Source of the DNA: Toxoplasma gondii ME49
Lineage: Eukaryota > Apicomplexa > Conoidasida > Eucoccidiorida > Sarcocystidae
Assembly: GCF_000006565.2 (NCBI RefSeq)
Contig: NC_031468.1
Location: 186,001-250,000, forward strand
Length of the DNA: 64,000 nt
Direction of reading: 5' to 3'
Shown here: positions 34,430 through 46,707 of the stretch, piece by piece
How the letters are laid out: each line of letters opens with the position of its first letter
How positions within the stretch are numbered: position 1 is the first letter of the stretch
The notes under the pieces: generated by a model
The model's input: only the letters and a program-made list of their open reading frames with translations
The model's database searches: none
What the model was told of the DNA's origin: nothing
Made by a program: the position numbers and the translations under genes

Positions 34430-37400
34430 ACAGGGAACCTGCTGCCTTATCCGGTAACTCGGAGTTGAGTGAAAAAAGGCTTGATAGTACTACCGTATGT
34501 ACATAATATACAGTCCCAACAGAGGATTCTAGCTTCAGTTGTTATCTGATAGGTATTGCAAGGCGCGCGTGTTTGCGCCTCTCGTTTTCAGCCGGTGGTA
34601 CGTAGAAATCCACTGGAAGACGGGGAATTCCAAATCTGTAAACGCTCCGCCTCGACAGCGGAAGCGCACAAGAATAACAGAGTGAAGAGACAACCTTTTC
34701 TGAGGCAGTTGACTCATGGATTTGCAAATAAAGGGAAAACATAATCGATTACCACGGGAATGTCATCATCGGCAGTATTAGTGTATTGGTGCTGGACACT
34801 CCGTGCAGACTTGCACAAACACACAACTCACGCAGCAGCTCACCACTGGACATTTGAACTTGGGGAAGAAGGACTGGGGTATAGTTGAGCAGTCTCGTAC
34901 GCTCCGCGAACTAATCATCGCAGAGGGAATATGTGTTGAAAAAATAATTGAGGTCGCCGTCGAGCTGGCTACGCAAAAGCGGGACATGAAAGGGGGCAGA
35001 AATAATAAAACCTTAGATTAATCAATCAAGAACAAAGCCAACACAACTGTATATTTTGCCTCTGTAACGAAACTGCAGCAATAGGTTGCCGGAGACTTCA
35101 TGGTGGTGATGGGTAAAACAGGTCCGTTTAATGGTCGCCGTCCCCACAATATGAAGCCTGTCCATACAGTTTCCCTTGTTTGACGTTGTTACAGTGTTGT
35201 CATACGACTACGGAAAGCTTGCTTATGAGCATGTATGACTTCAGAGATATAACGAACTGTCAATTCTGCTTGCCAATGTTCTCATGCGACCGAAGTGGTC
35301 CAACAGCTTCCCATCGAGCTTTCTTCAGCGATAGCGTACAGAATCTGTTACTGACTCGTCTGGAATTGTCAAAACTGACGCCTCTCTACAAAATGCATAC
35401 ATGGAATTAGCAGAAGAATCATTCAAATTCCCCGCAACCCTGAAACTCTGTTGACGCACCTCCAAGAGTGAGTAAAAAATTCAAGCGGAAAAATTCGTCT
35501 ATACGGTCGCTGGCATTACATCATATTTTTGGTATGCATTAGAGGTTAGAATACACGAATATCTGGTGAAGTAACTCAATTCCAAGCTTTTTACCCGCAA
35601 GATATGCACATCTTCCTCCCGACAGGTGAAAGGTAACCATGGATCTTGCTGGTCTGCAGTCTCTACGGCGCATGCCCACTGTGGGTGCAGAGTAGTACGT
35701 AAACGACATGCGCCCAGTTATTTTTATGGGACCTTTTTTAAAAATTCACGAACGAATAATAATTTACCATATCTAAAGTGATGCAACTCGAATGTCGGCT
35801 CACATTTCTGTCCTTTGAAAAGGTTTCCATGTACAGCTTTTTTTAAGTTGGCATTAAGAGCATGAAGATCATAGCTTTGCTGCTCTATACCTTATCGAGG
35901 CGGTAACACCATGCCGATGAATTGATACGTAATCTACTAAGCCACTTTCTGCACCAAGTGAATTCATTTATTCTGTTTTGCGATGACCCTTACTGGCCGT
36001 TACGTAACAGTCAGAGCCAGAGAACTCTGTCACACCCAGTATACCATGGGCACGAGAAGGGAACTGCTGGTTTTAGAGACTGAAACAGAGCTCGACAATC
36101 AGCGAAGCCGCCTTCAACGGTTTCGTTTTGACAGCTGCTCAGCAAATCACCCACGCATGCCGTCCAGCAAGAGATTACGCTTCAGGATCGACCAATTAGT
36201 GTCTGTTGTCATTCAGGTAGCACCTGGTGATCCACGGAACGTTGTTGAACGATGTTCTGCCTCACTGTTCGTAATTCTTTTTCAGATGTGCTGTGATCGC
36301 CTGTACACCTGTAGTACGTGTAAATAACGCTAGTGTTTCTGCCGAGTTTGAATATCGCACTATTTGCTAATGGAGTTCGATGTCAGGCCCGTTGCTCTGT
36401 AGTCAGGGCATTAACCGTTCCAACGTACGCAGCAACTGCCGAGTTTGTTAATATGCAGATGAAGCTGCTGGTAACTTACTTCCACGGTAATACCGATTTA
36501 GCTTCCTCCGTAGGTCAAGTTCACTGCACTCCAGGTCAGAAGCGCATCAATGCAAACACTGCACGATGTATAACACCTACGTCAAATCAGAATATAGCAG
36601 ACAGTCCGTTGTGGGGCTTCGCGTGTGTTTGCTTCTCACACACCGGGTAACAACGTGCAGGAGAACACCTTCTCTTTCGAGTTGAAGAACTCTAGATACA
36701 ATACGCACAGTGTAACCTTTATTTGTGATTGAGCGCCAGTTGTTCTTGTTGCTGAAGGCAGCAACCCGTTTTCCTTCCGGACACGCACTGAAGTTAAGGC
36801 CGTCCACGGCAGGATCTGATTCGGGTTAATGACTGCGATGTGGTGCTGTGACAGGGTGCGAACGGCGGCAGTAATATGCCAGTGGGATTAAAACGCCTTC
36901 AAGCCTGACAGCCTCAAAAGCAGGATGCATGTTACGGCTTGTTCGCGGGCGATGCAGTAGTCTCTAGGTTTGGGACTATCTTGAACTTCAGGTGTGCGGT
37001 GGGCACGGCCGCTTCATTTAAATATACATTTCAGAGTAGTGGGAGAAACTGTTTGCGTCCATGTCGTTTAGGCACAACTCGATCGGTCCGCGAGTGTGTG
37101 TCATTCTACGATACTCTTTCGTCTGCTTGGTAGAACCTAGCGCCACACACAGAACCGGCAACCAATGGAACAAAAAATGCCGTAAGAGTGGGAATCCCAC
37201 ACATTGCAAGGATGTAAAAATGACAAAGTGCTTTGTTTGCTTACTCGATATGGGGAACCCAAACTTTTTAATTACCCCATTTTTCTCCTGTTCCCCGGGG
37301 GTCACTCGTGCAAAGCCGACCGAGGTGCTCCTGCATAGTAGTTGTCTCTGAGGCTCTCTTTTTAAATTGCTGGGAAGTCACCTTTCTGCATGGCGTCGAT

Positions 37401-38470
37401 CCACAACCTCATGGGTTTCTAAAAGTTTCGACACGTATACGCAAACCTGAGGGCTGGGAGATCGTCTGACATGGCCAACAGCTCAGCTCAGCCCAGCAGT
37501 AGGCTAGTCTGGTATATGCAGACAAAAGCACTCCTGCAGGCACATTCCATGCAATCACGCGAAGTCTTACTCGTCCAGAAAACCCCCTGAAATGCTTTGG
37601 TTAATCGGTGAAGTGGATGTGCTATCTTATTGTCTGAGTGAAGCCCGCTTTTCACGGAAGGGTTCGTCTATTCAATCGCGATTTGTCTTCGCTGTGCAGG
37701 CCTTTGACACACGACTCAGTCCTGCATGCAAGCCAATGCGAGGAACAACTGGTCACGTGTTCGGAAATCGGTGTTTTCCTTTCATCGAGGTGCCTTTGTT
37801 AATTGAACTGGATACATTTTAACCTTTATGTTTTGGATTATCGCGTGCCTCGGATTCGCCAGCTTCGCTCTGGAGGTTTCACTGGCTCGCGTGCCAGCCA
37901 GCTGAGTTTTCCCTGCCAAACATTACCCTAACTGCTTTCGAGGTACGCCAGTGGTGTGCAGAGCGTCGTGGCGTTCAGTTTTTAATGAGACTGCAGGGGG
38001 AAACTCGAAGGCACGTAAATTATTCTGAAAGGCTCTTTTGCGACAGCTTTTTCTGTTTGGCAGTACCCAACCGGTTCTGCGACTGTTACGCCCAGCACTG
38101 CACACATGTGAACGTCGCAAACCGTTTTCAATCCACGAGATCTACAACCGCCTTCACTTTTCGGAATCCACTTATTTCACAAAGTGCTTCACTTTCTTTT
38201 CAACGAATCGACGGCCAACTAGCTTGAGCATTTTCGCATTTTTTACACCTCGCTTGTTCGCCGCTGCATGCTTCGTCCGTTCTTTGTGCCTTGTGTCTGC
38301 GTGCAGTGTGCGTCGTTCTAACAGCGGCGACCCGACTCGAGTCCAGAAACTTCCAAAGTCTAGTTTTTCCTCCTGTCAGCTTCTTGGCGTAGTGACAGGA
38401 GCGTCGGCAATTTCGACCTCCAAGATACGGAACCTGGAAGGCTTATCAAGGGCAAAAAGAAAAGCGGCTC
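34430..38470. other. Gene-poor interval between the ROP pseudokinase and PI synthase
   Basis: Divergent flanking genes, so both promoters lie in this 4-kb interval. Frames are short (at most about 180 codons on any strand) and without motifs. Base composition in 35000-36600 is more AT-rich than the genes. No large repeat recognised. Confidence 0.45.
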
Positions 38471-41400
38471 ATGGCGGGGACTTCTGCAAGCCGCGAGGAC
38501 AGCCAGTCTCCCGCTGTTCGACAGAGAGTGGGCAGCGCTTCTGGAGGCAAAAGTGTCCAAGCGGCGTCAGATTCTGACCTTTCTCATGAACAAAAATGGG
38601 CGCGGGAGTTGAAAGTTTTCCTCTACGTGCCAAACATCATTGGTAAGAAGGGTCCGTCCCACCAGACTTGGAGTTCCCCAGAAACAGTGGGGGTTGGGGA
38701 TGGTAGTCGCGGCTCTTGTATGGGGTTTAGGGGACAATAGCTGCGGATCTTCTGCAATTGAACCGTTACTGCTGTACGCATCTTATCTCGCCTTTTATGC
38801 GGTGTACTACAATAGTTCTACACTTCTTCTACTGACATTTAACTGGTCCTACTAACCCTGCAGGTGACTCTGTTCGTAGCCTTGGGGACCCCGAGGGTCG
38901 CTAGGTTGTATTTGCTTCTTCCAATCCGTTACACCTCTCAGACAGGGATGAAAAACGAATGCCTGTGCTCTTCGTTTCTTTTCCGCGGTGTAACGCCCGT
39001 GCAAGCTGCATGCGGGCAGGCGCAAAGCGAAACTCGGGTCCACACCGCGTGTACGATCCTTCTTCATTGTCTTTAAGCTTCACTCTTGCGCGCGTACCAC
39101 TCAAACGAAATCCTTAAAGCTCAGCTGCTCAGTCCTGACTTTGATCTGTTGGAAGCCTTTCCTCGCAGTGCTCCAGCGAACTGAAAACCTACTGAAGGTG
39201 CTCAGTCTGCGAGATCTGCCGACTTATCGTGTTCTCAGGATACGTTCGCATCGCGCTGCTGTTGGCCGCTGCATTCGCATGGCGAGAAGCGTACACTTCT
39301 CTTTTCTTTGTTTCTTATGTTACATCGCAATGCCTGGACGCAGTCGATGGCGCTGCCGCACGCCGTCTGGGCCAAGGTGAGTTTCACAGGAGTCTTCAGA
39401 CAATCTGGACTTTCAATTTACACTGAGACCCCCGCCAACACCGCTCGCGCGCTTCAGATCCGTCGGAACGGCAGACCGAATCCACATCGACTGCAGGATA
39501 CATTAGTCTAACACCAATAAACTGAAAAACATCCAATGTCGCACGAATGAACTGTTGCATATCAAACTCAACATGAAAGAACCCCGCAGGGTAGCGAACC
39601 TGAGACAACAAAGGAAGGAAACTGAAGAGTACGGGGCCGAGATGAAGAAGTAGAAGATTTGTGCTGGAGACCAGGAGTGACGTGCGCGTACTGCTCCCAC
39701 GATCCTTCTACAGCTTACACGGGAACCAGTGACTTGCATGCAGTGCGAAACATGATAATAGCGAATAGCGAAGCAGAAAAGGGCACTCTTGTCAGTGTCG
39801 AGTTTCCTGGTTCTCGTTCATTCTTGTCAATAGTCGAGACGAATCGACGACAATTGCTGTAGTGCTCCGCGATTCGAGTTCCGTTCACTCATCTGCCTGC
39901 ACAGTGCAACACCGCGCTGAGCAACCGAGAGACGGACCGAGGGCTCTGAATGTGACTCCAGGTATGCGATAGAGAGAGAATCAAGAGCTTTATCATAGCT
40001 GTACACCACAACGCCCGCAAAATGCTGGGCGAGTCAGACCAAGATCGTGACGAAGGTGTCGATACATCAGAAACGATAAAGCGCTGCTTCCCATTTTCTG
40101 TCGTGTTTCTCAGTTTCCATTGTCGGCGCCTGTCTCGACCAAGTTGTCGACCGGCTTTCAACATGTCTACTGTATGTTCTGAACGCCTCGGTCTACCCTG
40201 ACTTTGCTTTCGGTGAGATTCAGTGAATCGCAGCTTTCTGCAGAAGTGGATAAACATGCGAGGTCTTTTGTCAAAGGGCTCTCCTTTACATGCCTGTGTA
40301 TGCCGCCCGCTGGCCTTTGGTTTCCCTCCGAGAATTGGGAGTTTCTGTAACCGTGGGCAGTTTCGCAATATACGTTTGAATACGAACTCGTGTATTTTCA
40401 CAAAAAACATTCATAGATATTTGTGTGTATTTATATTTCTGCATTATTTATTTATATATATATATGTATATGTACACTCTCGCAAGTAGTGGTTTATTCT
40501 CCGTATGTGTATAGATATATCTGCGCGTATGTGCGGATCTCAGTGCGGTGTGTTCATATGAATGCGTTCGGTATGTATAAGCATGCGCGCAGAACTACAG
40601 ACGAGCATGAAAATATGTTTGATTACCTACATACAAGCATGTTTCGTTACCGGTTTCTGCCGAGCGGTTCATCCAGACGCTGCAGCAAGAAAACCTTCGA
40701 CAAATCTGGAGTATCCCTCTCAGGATTCCTGAAGTTTCTGGCTTCTGTGTCTTTCTGCGCTGTTGAGTAGCTGCCTTTGCTCCGTGGTGGCGTATGTACA
40801 GTGGCCCTTTGTCTCTGTTTCCTCTCGCTTTCAGCGTTTTTCATCGCGCTTTTTCTGGACATGGGTGGCCACTGGGTCCACTTCTTCGCCGCGGCTGTCG
40901 TTGGCGCAAAGTCTCACAAAACGATGGATCCGGAAGTGAATGCCATTCTCTCCGTCTACTACCGTTCTCGCCGTAGGTCGCTATTCTGCTTAAAAGGACC
41001 AGCTGCTCTTGGCCCTTCCAAATCTTGTTTTCTCTCCACATGGAACCGTGTGCCCATTCTGGTTTCCTGATGAAAAGAATAATTAGTTTCTACTTTCCTC
41101 GAACTTCTGCTCTGCTGGAAAGCTCTTCCTGATATCTATGTGAATTTGTCTCTCGTCCGATGCATGTATATGAATCTCACTTTACGTATGTACAAACATG
41201 CAATATATATCTATATATATATATATATTTATATATATTATATTGCCTTACCGTGTGCAGCCTACTCACTTCACCCGTTTTCAACTAGTTGTCTTCCTTC
41301 CGTTTGAACAAGCGCCTTTCAATAATGACTTTGGAGCTGTCCCTTGTCGCTGTGGGTGTGTCTAAGGAATAAAAGTGTATTTGTCTGTGCGTTATCGAGC

Positions 41401-42020
41401 TTCTGTGGACTCGGTCGAAATTCACAAGGGCCGATGTACGTGCGGGTGGCAAAGAACGGGGGCACTTTGACGGGGAGTTTATCCCCGCTCTTAAAGTCGG
41501 CTGCAAGCATGTTGTTTTTCCTCCATTCTCCGTTGTAGACGTAGCAGCTCCGCCAGCGTTTTTCTCTCCCCGCGTTTTATCCCTCAACACTCTGTGAAAA
41601 GACAAATGCGCACTGATATGCCTGTGCGTGCATGTGTGCACTTTGGGTTGTGTGTCTGTTGTCGGGTGCTGATGCTTTCCTTCTGGGCCTACTGTTTTGC
41701 GCGGAGTTTTGTGTTTTGTGTTTCCGCAGCGGTCATGTTTTCGGCGATCGTGGGCTTCGAGGGGTTCTTCATGTGCCTTCTTCTTTTGGCATCGCCGGTC
41801 TTCCAGGCTTCAGCTGCCTCGCTGTCCTCAGCCCGTAGGTGAATCTGCTGTTGCTAACCGTGAAACACAGAAGGCAGTTCAGTCTTCTTTGCTGCGTCTT
41901 CTTTGCTTCCCTTTCTACGTAGCTTCTCTTCCGTACTCGATTGGTAGTCTGGTCAACGCTAACCCCAGCGCGTCAGATGACGACGCAAGAACGGCAGGAA
42001 CTGTTCTCACGTATCCCTAG
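38471..42020 (+). CDS. PIS: Phosphatidylinositol synthase (CDP-alcohol phosphatidyltransferase), 6 exons
   Basis: Exons: 38471-38642, 39239-39376, 40114-40212, 40835-40972, 41730-41834, 41878-42020 (264 aa; phases agree). The enzyme joins CDP-diacylglycerol and inositol to make PI. The CDP-alcohol motif D-xx-DG-xx-AR-x8-G-xxx-D-xxx-D is complete: Asp91, Asp94, Gly95, Ala98, Arg99, Gly108, Asp112, Asp116. VFLYVPNIIGYVRIAL, LDMGGHWVH, KSHKTMD and YYRSR match animal and fungal PI synthases in order, and several hydrophobic helices indicate an ER-type multi-pass protein. The first 45 residues, rich in Ser/Ala/Gln, are an extension relative to human PIS (213 aa). The last intron is uncertain: acceptors at 41877 (a 43-nt intron) and 41922 (88 nt, with a long pyrimidine tract) are both in frame, the second giving 249 aa. 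Confidence 0.9.
40449..40468. repeat. (TA)n microsatellite in PI synthase intron 3
   Basis: Alternating T/A tract inside the intron 40213-40834. Confidence 0.85.
41203..41241. repeat. (TA)n-rich tract in PI synthase intron 4
   Basis: Imperfect alternating T/A array with a few C or TT interruptions, inside the intron 40973-41729. Confidence 0.85.
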
Positions 42021-45000
42021 AGCGAAGTCATGCGCGCTGCAGTCCTCTTCACACCGCGGCAATGTACTGGTCGGTGCATGCGCTTTTCACGGTTCTGCAA
42101 ATGGCTGTGTTCTGGGGGCCAGACAGCACGGGGTCATGCTGCAGATCTGCGCATGCAGACGGAGAGAGAGGTATGGACTCATCGAGCAGCTTTCTTCCGA
42201 CATGTCTTGTCCTTGGAAGAGGATAGAAGCGTGCGTGGTAAACACCGCTCCTGCCTATTTACTTTGCATGCATTCAGTCCTCGTCATTGTCTACGTCACT
42301 TCTCCCCTGATGATCTTCAAGACGGTGAGACGGGAGTTTCTGGGGTCCTACGGTCGTGCCGACCTTTTGCTTCCATTACGCCGTTGATACCTTGGCGATG
42401 TGGAGGATCCGTCACCTCTGATGTAGCAGTCGAACGCGGTTTTGGAGGCTGCTTCATTTGTTTACTGGGGTTCCGCGCCTGCAAAGGCCAAATGGAGGGG
42501 AGCGCAGCTCAAGGTGCTACAAAGGAGAGGACAGACCTCGATGGAAAATGCAACACCGCAGGAATTTCATAGGAAGTAAACAGGCAGTCACATGCATTTT
42601 AGTGCCGGGAGGGCCGCAGCAGAGGGACGATGGAGTTGAGGTTGAATCCTTCTCTCTTCTGTGGAAAAACATGGGTGTGTCTGTCCCCTCAAAAGCCAGA
42701 AAGGGGTCTGAGAATGTGCAGAAACCTCTCCACAAGTAAACAACCGAAACGGGGCTCGTGCAGGCGAAGGAGGTTCAGTGCCAAGAGATAAAGAAACAAA
42801 TCAACGCTGCAGACGCACAGTGCGTGCTGTGTCAGTGCTTTTTCACCGGTCTGCTTCAGATCTCTTGTTGTTCAAGCTCACACGAAATGGAAGCTGGTGA
42901 GGGGGAGGCACCAGGATGGCAAACGACGTGTACGAAATGGCTAGTGTGTCTCTTTGTTTCCTCATTCGGTGCCTTTCTTTCTGTGTCTCTGTTTTCACTG
43001 TCTCTTTTTTCCTCCATTTTCTGCCTCTCGATCGTTCCCCGGCCGCCGCGGTGCTTCTCCCGCCGTCACCTTCCGACTCTTGGGATCCCCGGTCTGCCTT
43101 TGCTCGCAACAGCTGACGAATCTCCTCCAAGGACTGTACGGAGCCAGGCGCTTGGTTGCGTGCGACATTTTTGGTGCGCCCTCGTCGTAAGGTCGCTTTC
43201 CTCGTGAAGAGAAGAAGCCTTTGAGGCAAGACTGTTTTTCACGGGCCTCTGGGGAGACCTACCCTGAGAGCAGCCACAAGTTCTCAGGTTTTAGGATTCT
43301 CCTGATGCTCCCGAGTCTCTCTGGACGAGTGCGGCTACAGAAAACTGCATGCGCGGCGTTCTAGAGGGTCTTTTATCCGAGCTGTCGCTGTCCTGACACG
43401 CCCCCATTTTGCTTGGCAGAGAGCATGGCCCCCCTGCTTTGGTTGTGCACATTCGGTGATCTTATGAGTTCGAATGGGTACAACGCAAATTGAATAAACA
43501 GAGACATTATAGCACTTAGGATACGAAAGGAGACTCCAGGGGATCCAACGATTCGAGATCGAGAAAGGAACGAACAGACGAATAGAACGGAATCGCAAAC
43601 TCCACGTTGCTGCGGATGTCGCGATGATGCTCAGAAGCGTTGGGGTGTCAGCTACGGTGGTGCGTGCTTGTGTGACGGCATGAGGAGTTTTCCAAGCAGT
43701 CTGACATGTCTTTCCTGAAGTAAAATACTGTTGCCATGTCTGCGACAACATGGTTCCATGCTTTTTTTCGTTGCCAGGATGAGAGACGCACCATGTGCGC
43801 CCCGCGTGCATGCACAAACTGTGTGCGGATGGAAGGGCTCTCAGTGGCTCAACAAGTGCCATATGGGGTCACAAAGAGCTGAGTGGTGTGAGAGCTGGAA
43901 CGCGGAAAGGATACACGTCTCTTTGCCTATGCCGTTTTTTAGTGTGAATCAATGTCCGTTCCTAACGACTTGCAAAAGTGTCATTCTTCTTTAAACATGC
44001 GTAGCTAATCACTCCACCGAATCTGAGGCGGTGACAGTCGTCGGACAGAACCGTGAATACGGTGTCTGTAAGTTCTCCCGCGCATGCCGAACTTCGTGCA
44101 GATTCAAGCAAGTCGTTGCTGCGTTCATCGCTGTGGGTAGCACATTTTCACTGCCATGATTTAAGCAAGTCATACGTCTAGTTCGCACAAAACGTCCCCG
44201 CTAGGGACCAGTGATTGCAAGAGACAACACCTGCAGTTCTCTGTTTTTTCAGGGGTGACCTGCTGGGCTAGAACCACAGCAAGTGAAATGTTTACCAGGG
44301 AACGTCTCTGCGTGGAATTCGGGTCCACTCAATGTCCTGAACACTGGACGTAGCCACAATGAGACAACAGTTATGAAGGAGTCATACTTCTCAGCGAAAG
44401 TGATAGAAAGAAAAGGAAAAGACAGGGACAGTATGCAGCAGAGAAGCGCCTCAGATCACACTGATAGATTTCTCGTGGTAAAAAGATCACGAAATTACTG
44501 TTTTGGTCTCGTGAGAGTCTCTCAGTAACTACCTCAGTGCCAGTGCAAAAACTATATCAACGCGTTACCACGGTAACTGCTAAGTAGTAACTGCAGGTCT
44601 GATAGTGTCGCGAAGTTCACGGAGTCCAGCAATCCATTCTCCTGGGGATCACGTGCAGTGGACTCGAGCTTTGAGACCCCCGATAAGAAACATGTGTTTG
44701 CATGTAGTAACCTGTCACAACAGACCGTGGTTGCTATATATTACTCAATTTATGCGACATGGACCGCCATCTTCCTTATGATCGCTGTATACAACCACTC
44801 TTAGCTGTCGTAAACAGTCAACTGGAGTGGTGGTGTACAGCAGTCACACAGAACTTATTTGTCTCTATGTACTACTCTCCAGGTAGCCAAGGCAACAAAA
44901 ACGGTATATATATATATATATATATAGATATATATATATATATATATATGCTGAGGTTGATTTCCGAACCTGGCTCTTCGATTTGTAACAGCGAAGTCAT

Positions 45001-46707
45001 CTTCGCCTGCTGCTGCAGCTGTAAAGAGGAGTTATCTTTATTTCCGTCTGGAAACAGAGGGGTCCGATTCTTCCTCCGGTTCAGTTTCTGTCAATTTGAT
45101 CCTTTGACTCCTCACTAGCCCCAACTGAAAAGCACTTTCTCACGAGGGCACCGGTAGAGTGTCGCCTTTTTCCCGGTGTCATGCACAATGCTACAATTAA
45201 TCTACGCCAACCAACGGAAGTGTCTGTACCGTTGTCTGGGAAAAGGGAAAACGCCAAGACATAGAGGTAGATTAACTCAAAATTTCGCGACCATAGGTCG
45301 TGTAAGTCGGCGCTCCAGCCCCCCATGAACTGCGGAGTCACACCGTTGGACACTCCAGAACAATTGCAAATGTTTACATCCATATATCCTACAATTTCAA
45401 TGTCATTCCCCGTCTGTATTTATGTGTTGCGCGTCGTTTTGTCGATCATTGCATGCGTTGAAGGAAGCCGCTCGTACGCAACTGAACGACCACCGGCATC
45501 TGCACATGAAGTCGGGGATTATTCCAGGAATGAGAATCGCACCTCGGTGCTTAAAGTGACCCCATCCAACATCGGTGGTTCTTTTGGTGTGTACATCGCC
45601 TTTTTTTCTTCTAGGATTGCTTTCTGAGATTCGAGCTTTGCTACCCAACTGTTAATTCGTCAACAATTCATGAAAAGTAGTAGTTGATGAGTGATTATTT
45701 AGGTGTAACTGGCAAACAACTCACTAGCCGAGGAACGAGATGAGGGAAGAATTAGTGTCGCGCTGAGCATCGATCTTTTTACTGTAGGATAAAAATACGC
45801 GTGCATCGGCAGCACTGTTTTCTTGCCTTGACAGCAATGAAGACCGCGTGTGGGACGGACGAGACAGAGAGTCAAAGTGCTTTGTCGGCGTCTCTCAAAT
45901 GTGAATTTGAATCCTCCAGATCCAGGTCTGCCACACGTATCCTGAAGTTCTCACATTCTACCTTCTTCCGCAACAATGTCTTTCACAAAGTCAGAAGGAT
46001 CGAGTGTGTCGACGTCCACGCTCGGAGAGTCGCAAAACGGCAATTGAAAAGGATGGCTTTTCGCGGTTCGCGGGAGGGCGAAAAAAGCGCAGGACGCATG
46101 CGCCACGCTCATTTCGTTCTCGAGTAATCGTTACCAATCTCAATTGTTTCCCTCTATTCCGCGTTTTTCCTTATTCTCGACGCAGAGGGGCCTCTCTGTT
46201 TCTCTTTCGTTCTCTTCTTCGCTGATAAAGCAGCCAGTTTCCCTTATTCTTCGGACGGGAAGCCTGCGCTGCAGCCCCGTCGGCCCCACTGCTGCGGTAA
46301 ACGTAACCTTCTGCAGTCGCGGCTCGCTTCAGTTCTCCTTTTCGATTGTGCCGTCTATTTTCCCCAGGTTTCTTCTTGATTCGCTCAATCGCCAGTGAAT
46401 GGCACACCAGCTAGTTGGCTCGCTGACTTTTCTCGTGTTCTTGGCCAACATTTACTGAGTTTCCTAGCGTTTATTGGAGAAGAACCACTTGGCGCTCGCT
46501 AGCCGTCAGCCGGAACGCCAGTTTGCGAGGTGTCCATACGCCGCAGATCTGTAAAGAGCGTTTCTGGGTGCTTGTGTACTCCTCATCACAAACTGAAGAG
46601 TACGCCTCCACACGTTTTTTGACTGTGGCTCGCCGCTGCCGTCCGTTCCCCGCATCGGCGTTTAAACACCAGTTCCTTTGTCTTTCCCAGCATTTCGTTA
46701 TTCCGCC
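42021..46707. other. Interval between PI synthase and UTP22
   Basis: Both flanking genes are on the plus strand, so this 4.7-kb stretch should hold the PIS 3' UTR and the UTP22 promoter and 5' UTR. A short exon-like block at 42763-42819 follows a GTGCAG acceptor and encodes AKEVQCQEIKKQINAADAQ; I could not attach it in phase to PIS with a convincing donor. Other frames show no motif. A (TA)n array lies at 44904-44949. Confidence 0.4.
44904..44949. repeat. (TA)n microsatellite, intergenic
   Basis: The longest TA array of the window, about 46 bp, with one G interruption near the middle. Confidence 0.9.

Noticed and set aside
40423..40770. 115-codon frame in PI synthase intron 3
   Set aside because: Its start is a translated TA array and the remainder has no motif; the gene is spliced across it.
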